From positions 40,871 through 104,870 of the forward strand of contig JAPPGH010000022.1 of assembly GCA_026914155.1 (NCBI GenBank): a stretch of DNA of 64,000 nt, written 5' to 3'. Below the pieces are notes generated by a model that ran no database searches, was not told the origin of the DNA, and was given only the letters and a program-made list of their open reading frames with translations. Within the stretch, counting starts at the first letter, position 1, and each line of letters begins with the position of its first letter. The position numbers and the translations under genes are program-made. This document shows, one piece after another, positions 1 to 9,143 of the stretch. Origin of the DNA: Candidatus Palauibacter rhopaloidicola (GTDB taxonomy: Bacteria > Gemmatimonadota > Gemmatimonadetes > Palauibacterales > Palauibacteraceae).

Positions 1-215
1 CCGGGTTCCTGCTCGGCTCGCTCAACGCGCTGTGGCCGTGGAAGGCGCAACTCCGTGAGCTGTACACGCACAGCGACGGCCGCATCACGTGGTTGCTGGC
101 GAACCGCTGGCCCGCGGGCGCCGGCGAGATCTGGCCGGCGGCAGCTCTCGCGCTCCTCGGGGCGGGGGCGGTCCTGGCGATCGACCGCATCGCCCGCGGG
201 TCGGATCAGCCGTGA
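1..215 (+). CDS. DUF368 family membrane protein, C-terminal fragment
   Basis: The reading frame opens at base 3 and ends with TGA at 213-215, so only about 70 C-terminal residues are present. They start with GFLLGSLNALWPWK, the GSL-x-x-WPWK block I recognise from DUF368 proteins, and contain a hydrophobic segment (WPAAALALLGAGAVLAI) close to the end. DUF368 proteins have been identified as undecaprenyl-phosphate translocases that return the lipid carrier to the inner leaflet for wall and glycan synthesis. The assignment rests on a short fragment. The following gene is on the same strand after an 85-bp gap. Confidence 0.6.
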   Translation, partial: GFLLGSLNALWPWKAQLRELYTHSDGRITWLLANRWPAGAGEIWPAAALALLGAGAVLAIDRIARGSDQP

Positions 216-300
216 CGGCACGCAAGTAGCGGCGATCCGCCGGGCCGGGTAGCTTCCACGCCGTTCGGCAACCGAGCGGGAAACGAGGAGGGAACGGCAG

Positions 301-996
301 ATGGCGGACGCACTCGCCAGCGGAAAGACACCAGACGGCGACGGCGGCCGGCAGGACGCCTTCGTCCGGTCCACCTTCCGCCTGGCCACCTGGGTCAACA
401 GGAACATGCGGGCGGTGCTGGTGGGAGCCGCCGGCACCGCGATGGTCGTCGTGGGCCTCGTGTACTACACGAACTTCCAGGCCTCGGTGCGCGAGCAGGC
501 GGCGTCCGAACTCGCGACGTTGCGCATGACCGCGGTCGACCCCGAACTCCTCATCGCCGATCTCGAAGCCTACGTCGATCGGTTCGGCGGCGTCGCCGCG
601 GCGAACGAGGGTCGGCTACTCCTCGCGCGGACCTACCTCGACCAGGGGCGGTCCGTGGAGGCCGCAGAGGTCGCGAGCACGATTTCGGAGGCGCCGGACC
701 GGCCGGTCGGACTCGCCGCCCGCACGCTCCTCGCCGCGGCGCAGGAAGCGTCCGGGGACGCGGAGACCGCGCTCGCGACTTGGGAAACCCTGGGAGAGAC
801 GGCGCGTTTCGCTTTCCAGCGCCGCGAGGCGCTCGCTTCCGCGGCGAGAATCCTCGCGTCCCTCGGCCGTCTCGATGAAGCCGAGACGATCTTCGCCGCC
901 ATCGCCGAGGAAGCCGCGGGGGAGGACCCCGTGGAAGCCGGCGTCTACCGCCTCCGGCTGGGAGAGCTCAAGGCCCGGCGCGCGGGTAGCGGCTGA
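301..996 (+). CDS. Membrane-anchored tetratricopeptide-type protein
   Basis: A 231-residue protein with a polar cytoplasmic N-terminus, one membrane segment at about residues 37-57 (MRAVLVGAAGTAMVVVGLVYY), then a helical Ala/Glu-rich domain with TPR-like pairs such as GRLLLARTYLDQGRSVEAAE and the segment around GRLDEAETIFAAIAEE. This topology resembles YfgM or the TPR partner proteins of envelope machines, which act outside the inner membrane as adaptors. The ATG follows GAGGAGGGA, a good ribosome site about 7 nt upstream. It ends 173 bp before a convergent gene. No catalytic motif is visible, so the specific partner is unknown. Confidence 0.65.
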   Translation: MADALASGKTPDGDGGRQDAFVRSTFRLATWVNRNMRAVLVGAAGTAMVVVGLVYYTNFQASVREQAASELATLRMTAVDPELLIADLEAYVDRFGGVAAANEGRLLLARTYLDQGRSVEAAEVASTISEAPDRPVGLAARTLLAAAQEASGDAETALATWETLGETARFAFQRREALASAARILASLGRLDEAETIFAAIAEEAAGEDPVEAGVYRLRLGELKARRAGSG

Positions 997-1169
997 CCTC
1001 GGAACGCCCCGGCCGATTCCCGGCACTCCATACGCGGCAGCCATGCAAAGGACTATGGTCGTGCAGCGCCCCAGGAATGACGCATAAGATATATTATGTA
1101 AACTTGCAGCAAGACCTCGCGATCCCCTCCACCGCTCTTGGCGCTGGCGTGGGGTTTTGCCACGGACTG

Positions 1170-3461
1170 CTAGAACGCGAAGGTGTGGGAGTACTTGACC
1201 ATGAGTGCCCGCCCGGACGAGAACGGGAGGCGCGGGTCGACGCCGCCGTTCGTGCGGTCCATGAAGTAGCCCTCGTTGTAGACCACCCACAGGTCCACGC
1301 CCTCGCGGAAGTGATAGCGGAAGCGCGCGTTCACGCTCACCTGCTCCGTCGTCGAGTTGTACTGTGCGAGCGTGCTCAGCGAGAGGTGCGTGTCGAGCGC
1401 GAAATCCAGGTTGAGTCTCGCCAGGTGCGTCGTCAGGAAGTCGCGGTTCGGCAACTCGAAGCGGTTGATGTGGTAGCTCGGGCGAAGCTCGAAATGCCGG
1501 GAGAGGTTCAGCGCCGGACTCAGGCGAAGGCTCACGCGGCGACCGTCGTAGAAGCTCCCGGCCGAACCGCCGATCTCCCCGCGCACGAGGCCGCCGCGAG
1601 CGAGCCGGAGCGAGGCCTCGGCTTCGTGGAACCAGTACTCCCCCGGGTCGATCTTCAAATCCGCGATCTCGAACGGGTCCCGGATGCTCTCGAAGCTCGA
1701 ACGGGATGTGAGAATCATGAAGGTCCCGGACTTCAAGCCGATCATCATCTGAGGGGCGATAACCCGTGACTCCGGCGTGAGATCCGCGTTCCTGTAGTAG
1801 TGCTGCGTCTCGCCGCTGAGGGTCACGGCGCGGAGCGCCGAGTTGGCGCCCATGAACCAGGAATAGCCGGCCGATCCGCCGAAGAGCGTGAACTCGTTCC
1901 GCAACTGGAAGCCCAGGCGCGGCAGGTAGTCGCCTCCCACGCGGCGATACTGCGCGCTGTAGGCGAACCCCTCCTGTCTCCTCCGCTCGAACTGCGCGAA
2001 GAGGGTCCCGGCGTCGAGCGGGTTGCGCTCCGCGACATCGTCATCGAAGGACTGGGCCCAACGCAGCGTCAGGTATTCGTCCCCGAACACCCGAACCTCA
2101 CTGTCCGCCCCGTAGGCCACGTTCGTCTTGCCGTACGCATCGACGCGCGTGGTGACGATCCCGCCGATGGACGAATTCTGGTTGAAGACCTGCTGCTTGA
2201 GCCGCAGCACGCCCATGTTCTCGCCCGGCCGCCCGACCGCGGGGGCCGTCTGCATGTTCAGCAGGCCGAAGTCGAGCCCCCCGGCCCGCCCCACCACCCG
2301 CGCGCCCCCGTAGATGCGGACGAGTTCGCCGCGGTCGAGCCCGATCCGGCGGCTGAAGAAGACCCGGTCGGTGACGCCGCCGGTGGCGAAGTCGAAGGTT
2401 GCCGAGCGTTCCTGGAAGAACTGCCGCTTCTCCGGGAAGAAGAGCGGGAACCGCGTGACATTGATCTGCTGGTCGTCCGCCTCCACCTGGGCGAAGTCGG
2501 TGTTCGCCGTGAGGTCGATCGACAAGTTCGACGATGGCGAATACTTGAAGTCGAGGCCCGGTTCCCCGGTGGGGTCGTCCGTCGTCTCCCAGTACGCCCG
2601 CACGTCCGGCGGTTCGCGCAGGGTCGGGATCTGCGTCATCCCCCCGAGCACGTACGGCGTCACGTAGATCGGGTTGGCGCGATCCACGCCGCTGAACGTG
2701 ACCCGTTGCGCCAGCGACGGCTTGCCGAAGCCGAAGAACCCGTACTCCGGCGAGATGTCGGGGTAGACGTGGCGTTCGTTCTTGCGCGAGATCGAGCGGT
2801 AGACGATGAGCCCCATCGTCACTTCCCCGCCCGTATTCTGGAACCCGAGCGTCGAGAACGGGATCTGCATCTCCGCCGACCAGCCGTCGTTCGTCCGCTG
2901 GACGGCGGCGTTCCAGTGCGCATTCCAGTCGCTGTTGAAGGGCCGGGTCCCCGCCGTCCACTCCGCGTCGCCCCAGACCGCGCGATCGGAGCGGGCGCCG
3001 TTGGGGTTCACCACGAAAGCGACGGCCGTCTCGTGGTCGTTGTAGCTGTCGATCACGACCGAGAACTGGTCGTCGCCGCTGAAGCCGTCGCGGGCGAAGC
3101 TGTTCGCGCGGATTCCGCCGAGGTCCGAATCAAACAGCTGCCCCGAGACGTACAGGTACCCTTCGTCGTAGGCGATCCGGATCCGCGTCTCTTCGGTGAG
3201 GGTCCCGTCGTACGTAGGCGAATACATCACGAGCGGCACGGGGTCGATCTCATCCCACGCGGGTTCGTCGACGAAGCCGTCGACCTGGATGTGCCCCTGC
3301 CCCTGGAGCCGGTGGAGAGGCACCGCGGGTTTCCCCCGCCCGCCGTCCTGCGCCGCCGCTGCCCCCGGCAGTGCCGCCGCAAGAGCCACGCAGGCGCCGG
3401 CCGCCACGCCGATTCCGGCCGGCCCCCCCCCAACTCTCCGGGAAGCGGTCACGCGACGCAT
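1170..3461 (-). CDS. DUF5916/CBM9-like outer-membrane protein, paralog 1
   Basis: 763 residues. A signal peptide of about 37 residues ends in AAAAQDGG. Next comes a CBM9-like beta-sandwich (IQVDGFVDEPAWDEIDPVP through FSTLGFQ), then a DUF5916 barrel with the blocks DFKYSPSSNLSIDLTANTDF, FFPEKRQFFQER and RIYGGARVVGR. It ends in KYSHTFAF; a terminal aromatic residue is typical of proteins inserted by the BAM complex. It is the last of three tandem paralogs and starts 4 bp after the stop of paralog 2. The function of DUF5916 is not established; surface binding or uptake of a glycan or other polymer is an inference from the CBM9 fold. Confidence 0.85.
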   Translation of the reverse strand: MRRVTASRRVGGGPAGIGVAAGACVALAAALPGAAAAQDGGRGKPAVPLHRLQGQGHIQVDGFVDEPAWDEIDPVPLVMYSPTYDGTLTEETRIRIAYDEGYLYVSGQLFDSDLGGIRANSFARDGFSGDDQFSVVIDSYNDHETAVAFVVNPNGARSDRAVWGDAEWTAGTRPFNSDWNAHWNAAVQRTNDGWSAEMQIPFSTLGFQNTGGEVTMGLIVYRSISRKNERHVYPDISPEYGFFGFGKPSLAQRVTFSGVDRANPIYVTPYVLGGMTQIPTLREPPDVRAYWETTDDPTGEPGLDFKYSPSSNLSIDLTANTDFAQVEADDQQINVTRFPLFFPEKRQFFQERSATFDFATGGVTDRVFFSRRIGLDRGELVRIYGGARVVGRAGGLDFGLLNMQTAPAVGRPGENMGVLRLKQQVFNQNSSIGGIVTTRVDAYGKTNVAYGADSEVRVFGDEYLTLRWAQSFDDDVAERNPLDAGTLFAQFERRRQEGFAYSAQYRRVGGDYLPRLGFQLRNEFTLFGGSAGYSWFMGANSALRAVTLSGETQHYYRNADLTPESRVIAPQMMIGLKSGTFMILTSRSSFESIRDPFEIADLKIDPGEYWFHEAEASLRLARGGLVRGEIGGSAGSFYDGRRVSLRLSPALNLSRHFELRPSYHINRFELPNRDFLTTHLARLNLDFALDTHLSLSTLAQYNSTTEQVSVNARFRYHFREGVDLWVVYNEGYFMDRTNGGVDPRLPFSSGRALMVKYSHTFAF

Positions 3462-3465
3462 CTCT

Positions 3466-5766
3466 CTACCAGATGAAGGTGTGGGAGTACTTGATCATGA
3501 TGTTTCGCCCCGCCGACCACGGCAGCCTCGGATCGAACCCGCGGTCCCGTTCGAAGTTGAACCCTTCATTATACACAATCCAGAGGTCCGTGCCTTCCCT
3601 GAAGTGATAGCGGAAGCGCGCGTTGACGCTCGTCCGCTCGTCGAGGTTGTTGTACTGCGCGAAGGCGCTGAACGAGATGTGGGTGTTGAAGGCGAAGTTC
3701 AGCCGCAGCCGGCCCAGGTGCGTCGTCGTCGCCTCGCTCCGGTCGGGGAACTCGAGCCGGTTCACCTCGTAGCCGCCGACGACCTCCAGGTAGCGGGAGA
3801 CGGTCCACGTGGGGTTGAAGATGAGACCCACGCGCCGCCCATCGTAGAAGCTCCCCGCCGTCGTCCGGATGTCGCCGCGGAAGATGGTGCTGCGCGGCAG
3901 CGACCAGTCGATCCCGGCCTCCGTGAACCGGTATTCCCCCGGCTCAATGGACACCGCTGCGGCCGAGAAGGGCCTCTGGATATCCTCGATCTGGCTGTTT
4001 GCGTAGGCCGTGATCATCGCGGTCGACTTGAATTCGAGCCGCACCTCGGGACGGATCGAGCGCGATTCGAGGGTGAGGTCGACGTTGCGCTGGTAGTTCT
4101 CGCCCACCATCGCCAGCGTGATCGCGTTCAGCGTCGCGTCGGCCCCGCGGAGCCAGGTATGGGCCAACTCTCCGCCGAACAGCGTGAAGTCGTTTCGCAG
4201 TTGAAACCCGAGGCGCGGCAGGTAGTCGGGGCCCACCCGCCGGTAGAAGAGGTTGTAGGAGACGCCGCGGTCCGTCCGCCGCTCCCAGCGCGCCCGAACG
4301 AGGCTCGCGTCGAGCACGTTGCGCTCCCTGACCACCTCGTCCTGGGTCTGCGCCCATGTGACCGTCAGGTACTCGTCCCCGAACAGCCGCAGTTGCGAGT
4401 CCAGGCCGTAGGCGACGTTGTTCCGGCCGTTGGAGCCGTAGCGGGTCGTGAGGATCCCCCCGATGAACGAATACGGATTGAGCACCTGCTGCTTGAGGCG
4501 CATGACGCCCACGTTCTCGCCCGACCGCCCCGCGGCCGGCGCCGTCTGCATGTTGAGGATCCCGAAGTCCAGGCCGGCGAGCCGGCCGACCAGCCGCGCG
4601 CCCCCGTAGATGCGGATGAGTTCGCCCCCTTCGAGCCCGATGCGGCGGCTGAAGAACACGCGGTCGGTGAACCCTCCCGTCCCGAAATCGAAGGTCGAGG
4701 AGCGTTCCTGGAAGAACTGCCGTTTCTCGGGGAAGAAGAGCGAGAAGCGGGTCAGGTTCACCTGCTGGTCGTCCGCCTCCACCTGCGCGAAATCGGTGTT
4801 GACCGTGAGGTCGATGGCGAGGTTCGACGAGGGAGAGTACTTGAGATCGACGCCCGGCTCCGCCACCTGGTCCCGCTCGGTTCCCCAGAAGGAGGCGGCG
4901 TCCGACGGTTCCCTGAGGACCGGGGTCCGGCTCAGGCCTCCGAGCACGTACGGGGTCACGTAGGCCGGCGTCGTGGGCCGCACGCCACGCAGCGTCATGC
5001 GCTGGCCCTGCGAAGGCTTGAGGAAGCCCCCCTGCCCCCATTCGCGGCCGATGAACGGGAAGACGTGGCGCTCGTTCTTCCGGGCGATGAAGCGGTAGAC
5101 GATGATCCCCATCGTCACTTCGTCCCCCTGCGCCTGGAAGCCCAGCGTGGAGAACGGAACCCGGTATTCCGCGAACCAGCCCTCGGCGTTTCGCGAGGTG
5201 ACGACCTGCCAGTGGGCGTTCCAGTCCACGTTGAACGGCATCACGTCGCCCGTGAAGTCGCCGTCGTTGGAGAGCGAGCGATCCTGGCGGACGCCGGCGG
5301 GCGTGGTCCCGAGCCAGACGCCGGTCTCGTAGTCGTTGTAGCTGTCGATCACGAACGAGAGGAGATCGTCCCCGCTGAACGCATCCCGGAGGTAGGTGTT
5401 CGCCCGGATGCCCTCGGGGTTCGAGTCGTACATCCGGCCGGAGAGGTACAGGTACTCGTCGTCGTGGGCGATCCGGACCTCGGTCCGCTCCGTCATCTCG
5501 CCCCCGTGGTCCGGAGCCCACATGAACATCGGGAGCGGCTCGATCGCATCCCAGGCCGGCTCGTTGACGACGCCGTCAATGTCGATCTCGCCCGCGAGTC
5601 GGGGGATGGGAACCGGAACGGGCGAGCGGAGCTCCGCGGCGTCGATCGGGTCCGAGCCCCCGGCCTGCGCGGAGAGCCCGGGCGCCGCGAGCAAACAGAC
5701 CGGCACAATCCACGCGCACGAAGTCGCGAGTCGCCGACATCGACGGCCGATATGGGTCAACGGCAT
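3466..5766 (-). CDS. DUF5916/CBM9-like outer-membrane protein, paralog 2
   Basis: About 766 residues from the ATG at 5766. A longer reading from a TTG at 5838 is possible, but the ATG directly precedes a clean signal peptide (MPLTHIGRRCRR followed by a hydrophobic core and GLSAQAG), so I prefer it. It carries the same domain order as its neighbours: CBM9-like domain (IDGVVNEPAWDAIEPLPMF), then the DUF5916 barrel with LKYSPSSNLAIDLTVNTDFA, FFPEKRQFFQERSSTFDFGT and a final KYSHTFIW. It is closer in wording to paralog 3 than to paralog 1, which suggests a more recent duplication. Ligand unknown. Confidence 0.85.
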   Translation of the reverse strand: MPLTHIGRRCRRLATSCAWIVPVCLLAAPGLSAQAGGSDPIDAAELRSPVPVPIPRLAGEIDIDGVVNEPAWDAIEPLPMFMWAPDHGGEMTERTEVRIAHDDEYLYLSGRMYDSNPEGIRANTYLRDAFSGDDLLSFVIDSYNDYETGVWLGTTPAGVRQDRSLSNDGDFTGDVMPFNVDWNAHWQVVTSRNAEGWFAEYRVPFSTLGFQAQGDEVTMGIIVYRFIARKNERHVFPFIGREWGQGGFLKPSQGQRMTLRGVRPTTPAYVTPYVLGGLSRTPVLREPSDAASFWGTERDQVAEPGVDLKYSPSSNLAIDLTVNTDFAQVEADDQQVNLTRFSLFFPEKRQFFQERSSTFDFGTGGFTDRVFFSRRIGLEGGELIRIYGGARLVGRLAGLDFGILNMQTAPAAGRSGENVGVMRLKQQVLNPYSFIGGILTTRYGSNGRNNVAYGLDSQLRLFGDEYLTVTWAQTQDEVVRERNVLDASLVRARWERRTDRGVSYNLFYRRVGPDYLPRLGFQLRNDFTLFGGELAHTWLRGADATLNAITLAMVGENYQRNVDLTLESRSIRPEVRLEFKSTAMITAYANSQIEDIQRPFSAAAVSIEPGEYRFTEAGIDWSLPRSTIFRGDIRTTAGSFYDGRRVGLIFNPTWTVSRYLEVVGGYEVNRLEFPDRSEATTTHLGRLRLNFAFNTHISFSAFAQYNNLDERTSVNARFRYHFREGTDLWIVYNEGFNFERDRGFDPRLPWSAGRNIMIKYSHTFIW

Positions 5767-5890
5767 GTCCCCAGGGTCGGGGTGGCACCGGGAAGGTCTG
5801 CTCGCCGAAAGAACACCCCGGCGAGCCCGAGGGTTCAATCCCGGCGGCGGAGGGCGCGCCGCCAGCCGAGGAGCCGGCCCCGGCCCCGGG

Positions 5891-8215
5891 CTACCAGCTG
5901 AAGGTGTGCGAGTACTTGACCATGATGTTCCGTCCGGCCGACCACGGCAGTCTCGGATCGAATCCCCGTTCGCGGTCGAAGTTCAGCCCTTCGTTGTACA
6001 CGATCCAGAGATCCGTTCCCTCGCGGAAGTGGTAACGGAAGCGGGCGTTGATGCTCATGCGCTCGTCGAGGTTGTTGTACTGCGCGAACGTGCTGAACGA
6101 GACCTGCGGATTGAGAGCGAAGGCGAGCCGCACCCGGCCGAGTTGCGTGGTCGCCGCCTCCCCCCGGTCCGGAAACTCGATCCGGTTCACCTCGTAGCCG
6201 CCGCCGATCTCCAGGTAGCGGGACACGCTCCACATCGGGTTGAAGATGAGGCCCGCGCGCCGGCCATCGTAGAAGCTCCCCACCGTGGTCTTGATGTCGC
6301 CCCGGAAGATCGCGGTGCGCGGCAGCATCCAGTCGATGCCCACTTCCCGGAACCAGTACTCGCCCGGCGGGATCGAGAGGCCGGTGATGCGGAACGGCGT
6401 CCGGATGTCCTCGAACTGCGTGTTCAAATAGGCCGCGATGCGCGACCCCGACTTGAAGGCGAGTTCCAGTTCGGGGCGGATCGATTGCGACTCCGGCGTG
6501 ACGTCGGCGTTGCGGTAGTAGCTCTCCCCCATCACCGACAGCGTGACGGTGTTCAGCGAAGCGCTCGGACCCTGAAGCCAGGTGTGGCCGACCTCGCCGC
6601 CGAAGAGCGTGAAGTCCCTCCGCAACTGGAAGCCGAGCCGCGGCGTGTAGTCGGGCCCCACGCGCCGGTAGTAGAGGTTGTACGACACGCCGCGGTCCGT
6701 TCTCCGCTCCCACCGGACCCGGAACAGGCCCGCGTCGAGCGGATTCCGCTCGTTCACCGCCTCGTCGAACGTCTGCGCCCACGTCAGCGTCACCCACTCG
6801 TTGCCGAGAGGGCGAATCTGCGTATCCACGCCGTAGGCGACGTTGTCCTGGCCGTTCCCCCCCAGCCGCGTCGCGACGATTCCGCCCACGAACGAGTACG
6901 GATTGAGCACCTGCTGCTTCACGCGCATCACGCCGACGTTTTCTCCCGAGCGCCCGCCAACCGGAGCGGTCTGCATGTTCAGGAGCCCGTAGTCGAGGCC
7001 TCCCATGCGGCCGACGACCCGCGCCCCCCCGTAAATCCGTACGAGTTCCCCGCCCTCCAGACCGACCCTTCGGCTGAAGAACACCCGGTCGGTGAAGCCG
7101 CCGGTCCCGAAGTCGAAGGTCGAGGACCGCTCCTGGAAGAACTGGCGTTTCTCCGGGAAGAAGAGGGAGAACCGGGTGAGGTTGACCTGCTGCTCGTCCG
7201 CCTCCACCTGGGCGAAATCGGTGTTGACGGTGAGGTCGATGGCGAGGTTGGACGACGGGGAATACTTGAGGTCGACGCCCGGTTCCGTCGTCCGGTCCTG
7301 TTCCGCCGCCCAGTAGGCGGCCGCGTCCGCCGGCTCTCGCAGCACCGGCGTCCGGCTGAGGCCGCCGAGCGCGTAGGGCGTCACGTAGATCGGCGCCGTG
7401 GGCCGAACTTCGCGCAGCGTCACCCGCTGCGTCTGCGACGGCTTCATGAAGGCGAGCCGGCCCCATTCCCGCGCGATCGGCGGGTACACCTGGCGTTCGT
7501 TCTTCCGGCCGATGTAGCGATAGATGGTGATCCCCATCGTCACTTCGTCGCCCTCCGCCTGGAATCCCAGCGTCGAGAATGGGATCCGAAACTCCGCGAA
7601 CCACCCTTCCCCGTTGCGGGTCGTGCGCACATCCCAGTGCGCGTTCCAGTCCTCGTTGAAGGGTGGGAGGTCGCCGCTGAACTCGGCATCGTTGGAGATC
7701 GAGCGGTCCTGCCGGACCCCGGCCGGGGTCGTGCCGAACCAGAGCGCGGTTTCGTAGTCGTTGTAGCTGTCGATCACGAACGAAAACAGGTCATCGCCGC
7801 TGTAACTGTCGCGATAGAAGGTGTTTACGCGGATGCCTTCCGGGTTCGAATCGTACATCCGCCCGGAGACGTAGAGGTACCGGTCATCGTGCGCGAGGCG
7901 GATCTCCGTCCGCTCCGTCTGCTCCCCGCCGTGGGTCGGCGACATGATGAAGAGCGGGAGCGGATCGATCGTCTCCCACACGGGCTCGTTCACGACCCCG
8001 TCCACCTCGATCGTCTCGGAGATGCGGGTGATGGGCACCGGTGCGGCGGGCCGGAGCGCAGCGATGTCCATCTCACCCGCGGCGTTGGCCTGGGCCGCGA
8101 GCCCCGAGGCCGTCCACGCGGCCGCCACCGCGCCGGCGAACAGGGCCCCCGCGAGCCGGTCGCCGCGCACGGACAGCCGTCTCGGCACGCGCAGGGGCGT
8201 CGCGCGGCTTCTCAT
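5891..8215 (-). CDS. DUF5916/CBM9-like outer-membrane protein, paralog 3
   Basis: About 774 residues from the ATG at 8215, chosen because an earlier start would overlap the channel gene that ends at 8235 and because the signal peptide (hydrophobic core around ALFAGAVAAAWTASGLAAQA) then lies near the N-terminus. It has the CBM9-like domain (IEVDGVVNEPVWETIDPLP) and the DUF5916 barrel (LKYSPSSNLAIDLTVNTDFA, FFPEKRQFFQERSSTFDFGT, RIYGGARVVGRMGG), ending in KYSHTFSW. It is the first of the three paralogs in transcription order and is separated from paralog 2 by 124 bp without a gene, so paralog 2 may have its own promoter. Function unknown, as for the others. Confidence 0.85.
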   Translation of the reverse strand: MRSRATPLRVPRRLSVRGDRLAGALFAGAVAAAWTASGLAAQANAAGEMDIAALRPAAPVPITRISETIEVDGVVNEPVWETIDPLPLFIMSPTHGGEQTERTEIRLAHDDRYLYVSGRMYDSNPEGIRVNTFYRDSYSGDDLFSFVIDSYNDYETALWFGTTPAGVRQDRSISNDAEFSGDLPPFNEDWNAHWDVRTTRNGEGWFAEFRIPFSTLGFQAEGDEVTMGITIYRYIGRKNERQVYPPIAREWGRLAFMKPSQTQRVTLREVRPTAPIYVTPYALGGLSRTPVLREPADAAAYWAAEQDRTTEPGVDLKYSPSSNLAIDLTVNTDFAQVEADEQQVNLTRFSLFFPEKRQFFQERSSTFDFGTGGFTDRVFFSRRVGLEGGELVRIYGGARVVGRMGGLDYGLLNMQTAPVGGRSGENVGVMRVKQQVLNPYSFVGGIVATRLGGNGQDNVAYGVDTQIRPLGNEWVTLTWAQTFDEAVNERNPLDAGLFRVRWERRTDRGVSYNLYYRRVGPDYTPRLGFQLRRDFTLFGGEVGHTWLQGPSASLNTVTLSVMGESYYRNADVTPESQSIRPELELAFKSGSRIAAYLNTQFEDIRTPFRITGLSIPPGEYWFREVGIDWMLPRTAIFRGDIKTTVGSFYDGRRAGLIFNPMWSVSRYLEIGGGYEVNRIEFPDRGEAATTQLGRVRLAFALNPQVSFSTFAQYNNLDERMSINARFRYHFREGTDLWIVYNEGLNFDRERGFDPRLPWSAGRNIMVKYSHTFSW

Positions 8216-8234
8216 CGGTCCCGCCGCGGTCGGA

Positions 8235-9143
8235 TCATTCGAGCAGTTCGGTACCGCAGTGCTTGCAGTGGGTAGCATCCGGGTCGTGGCCGGACGAGGC
8301 GCAGCGCAGGCACACCCGCTCCATGGCGGCCCGCAGTCTCGCTTCGCGGCCGCCCGTGATCTCGGCCGTCACGATGCCCGTCGGGACGGCGATCACGCCG
8401 TACCCCAGGATCATGAGGAGCGCGGCGAGCATCTGCCCCGCCGTCGTCTGCGGCGTGATGTCGCCGAACCCCACCGTCGTCACGGTGACGATGGCCCAGT
8501 AGACGCCGCGGGGGATGCTGCTGAAGCCCGCCTCCGCTCCCTCGATCACGTACATCGCGGCGCCCACGACCGTCACCACGACGAGCACCGCGACGATGAA
8601 CACGGCGACCTTGTAGGCGCTCGAGCGCAGCGCGCTGATCAGGAGACGCTCTCCCCCCACGAACTGGGCGAGCTTCAGGACCCTGAACACCCGCAGCACC
8701 CGCAGCAGGCGGATGACGGCGAGCGCCTGTCCTCCCGGGATCAGCAGCCCCACGAAGTTGGGCAGGACGGCGAGCAGATCGACGATCCCGAAGAAGGAAC
8801 GGGCGTATTGGCCGGCTCGCTCCGCGGAGATGAGGCGGAATATGTACTCGACCGTGAACAGAATCGTGAACACCCATTCGAGCGTCCACAGCGCGCCTCG
8901 AGCGCGAAGGTTGAAATCCTGCACGCTCTCCAGCATCACGACGACGACGCTGGCGAGGATGACGCCGATCAGGATGAGGTCGAAGAGGCGGCCGGCGCGG
9001 GTGAGGTTACCGAAGATGATGCGGTGGGCCTCGCACCTCCACCGCGGCCGCTTCGAGAAGACCGGATGGTTCTCATAGTCGATCGCCGGACGCGGGGGGT
9101 CCCGCCGGGACGGGAAGTACGACATGGTCCGGTTCCTGGCCAT
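8235..9143 (-). CDS. Voltage-gated-type potassium channel with C-terminal zinc ribbon
   Basis: 302 residues from the ATG at 9143. Six membrane segments are visible. The fourth is an S4-like helix with arginines every third residue (RLLRVLRVFRVLKLAQF), and the pore loop has the potassium selectivity filter TVTTVGFGDITP. After the last helix comes a short cytosolic tail with two Cys pairs, CLRCASS and HCKHCGTE, forming a probable zinc ribbon. The start overlaps the stop of the upstream glycosyltransferase gene by one base (TGATG), so the two are translationally coupled. Channel function is well supported; what the ribbon senses or binds is not known. Confidence 0.88.
   Translation of the reverse strand: MARNRTMSYFPSRRDPPRPAIDYENHPVFSKRPRWRCEAHRIIFGNLTRAGRLFDLILIGVILASVVVVMLESVQDFNLRARGALWTLEWVFTILFTVEYIFRLISAERAGQYARSFFGIVDLLAVLPNFVGLLIPGGQALAVIRLLRVLRVFRVLKLAQFVGGERLLISALRSSAYKVAVFIVAVLVVVTVVGAAMYVIEGAEAGFSSIPRGVYWAIVTVTTVGFGDITPQTTAGQMLAALLMILGYGVIAVPTGIVTAEITGGREARLRAAMERVCLRCASSGHDPDATHCKHCGTELLE

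Noticed and set aside
1083..1098. AT-rich palindrome CATAA-GATATA-TTATG between two convergent genes
   Set aside because: The arms are only 5 bp and there is no gene to serve; the gap of 997-1169 shows no clear terminator either.
1120..1165. Possible terminator hairpin CCACCGC...GCGTGG followed by TTTT
   Set aside because: The stem needs a 5-nt bulge and the T run is four bases; too weak to call.
1800..3476. Long open frames on the plus strand opposite the DUF5916 genes (also 3196-5901 and 5396-8275)
   Set aside because: They are mirror frames of GC-rich coding DNA; the translations are Arg/Pro/Glu/Val-rich without motifs, while the minus-strand proteins have signal peptides and conserved blocks.
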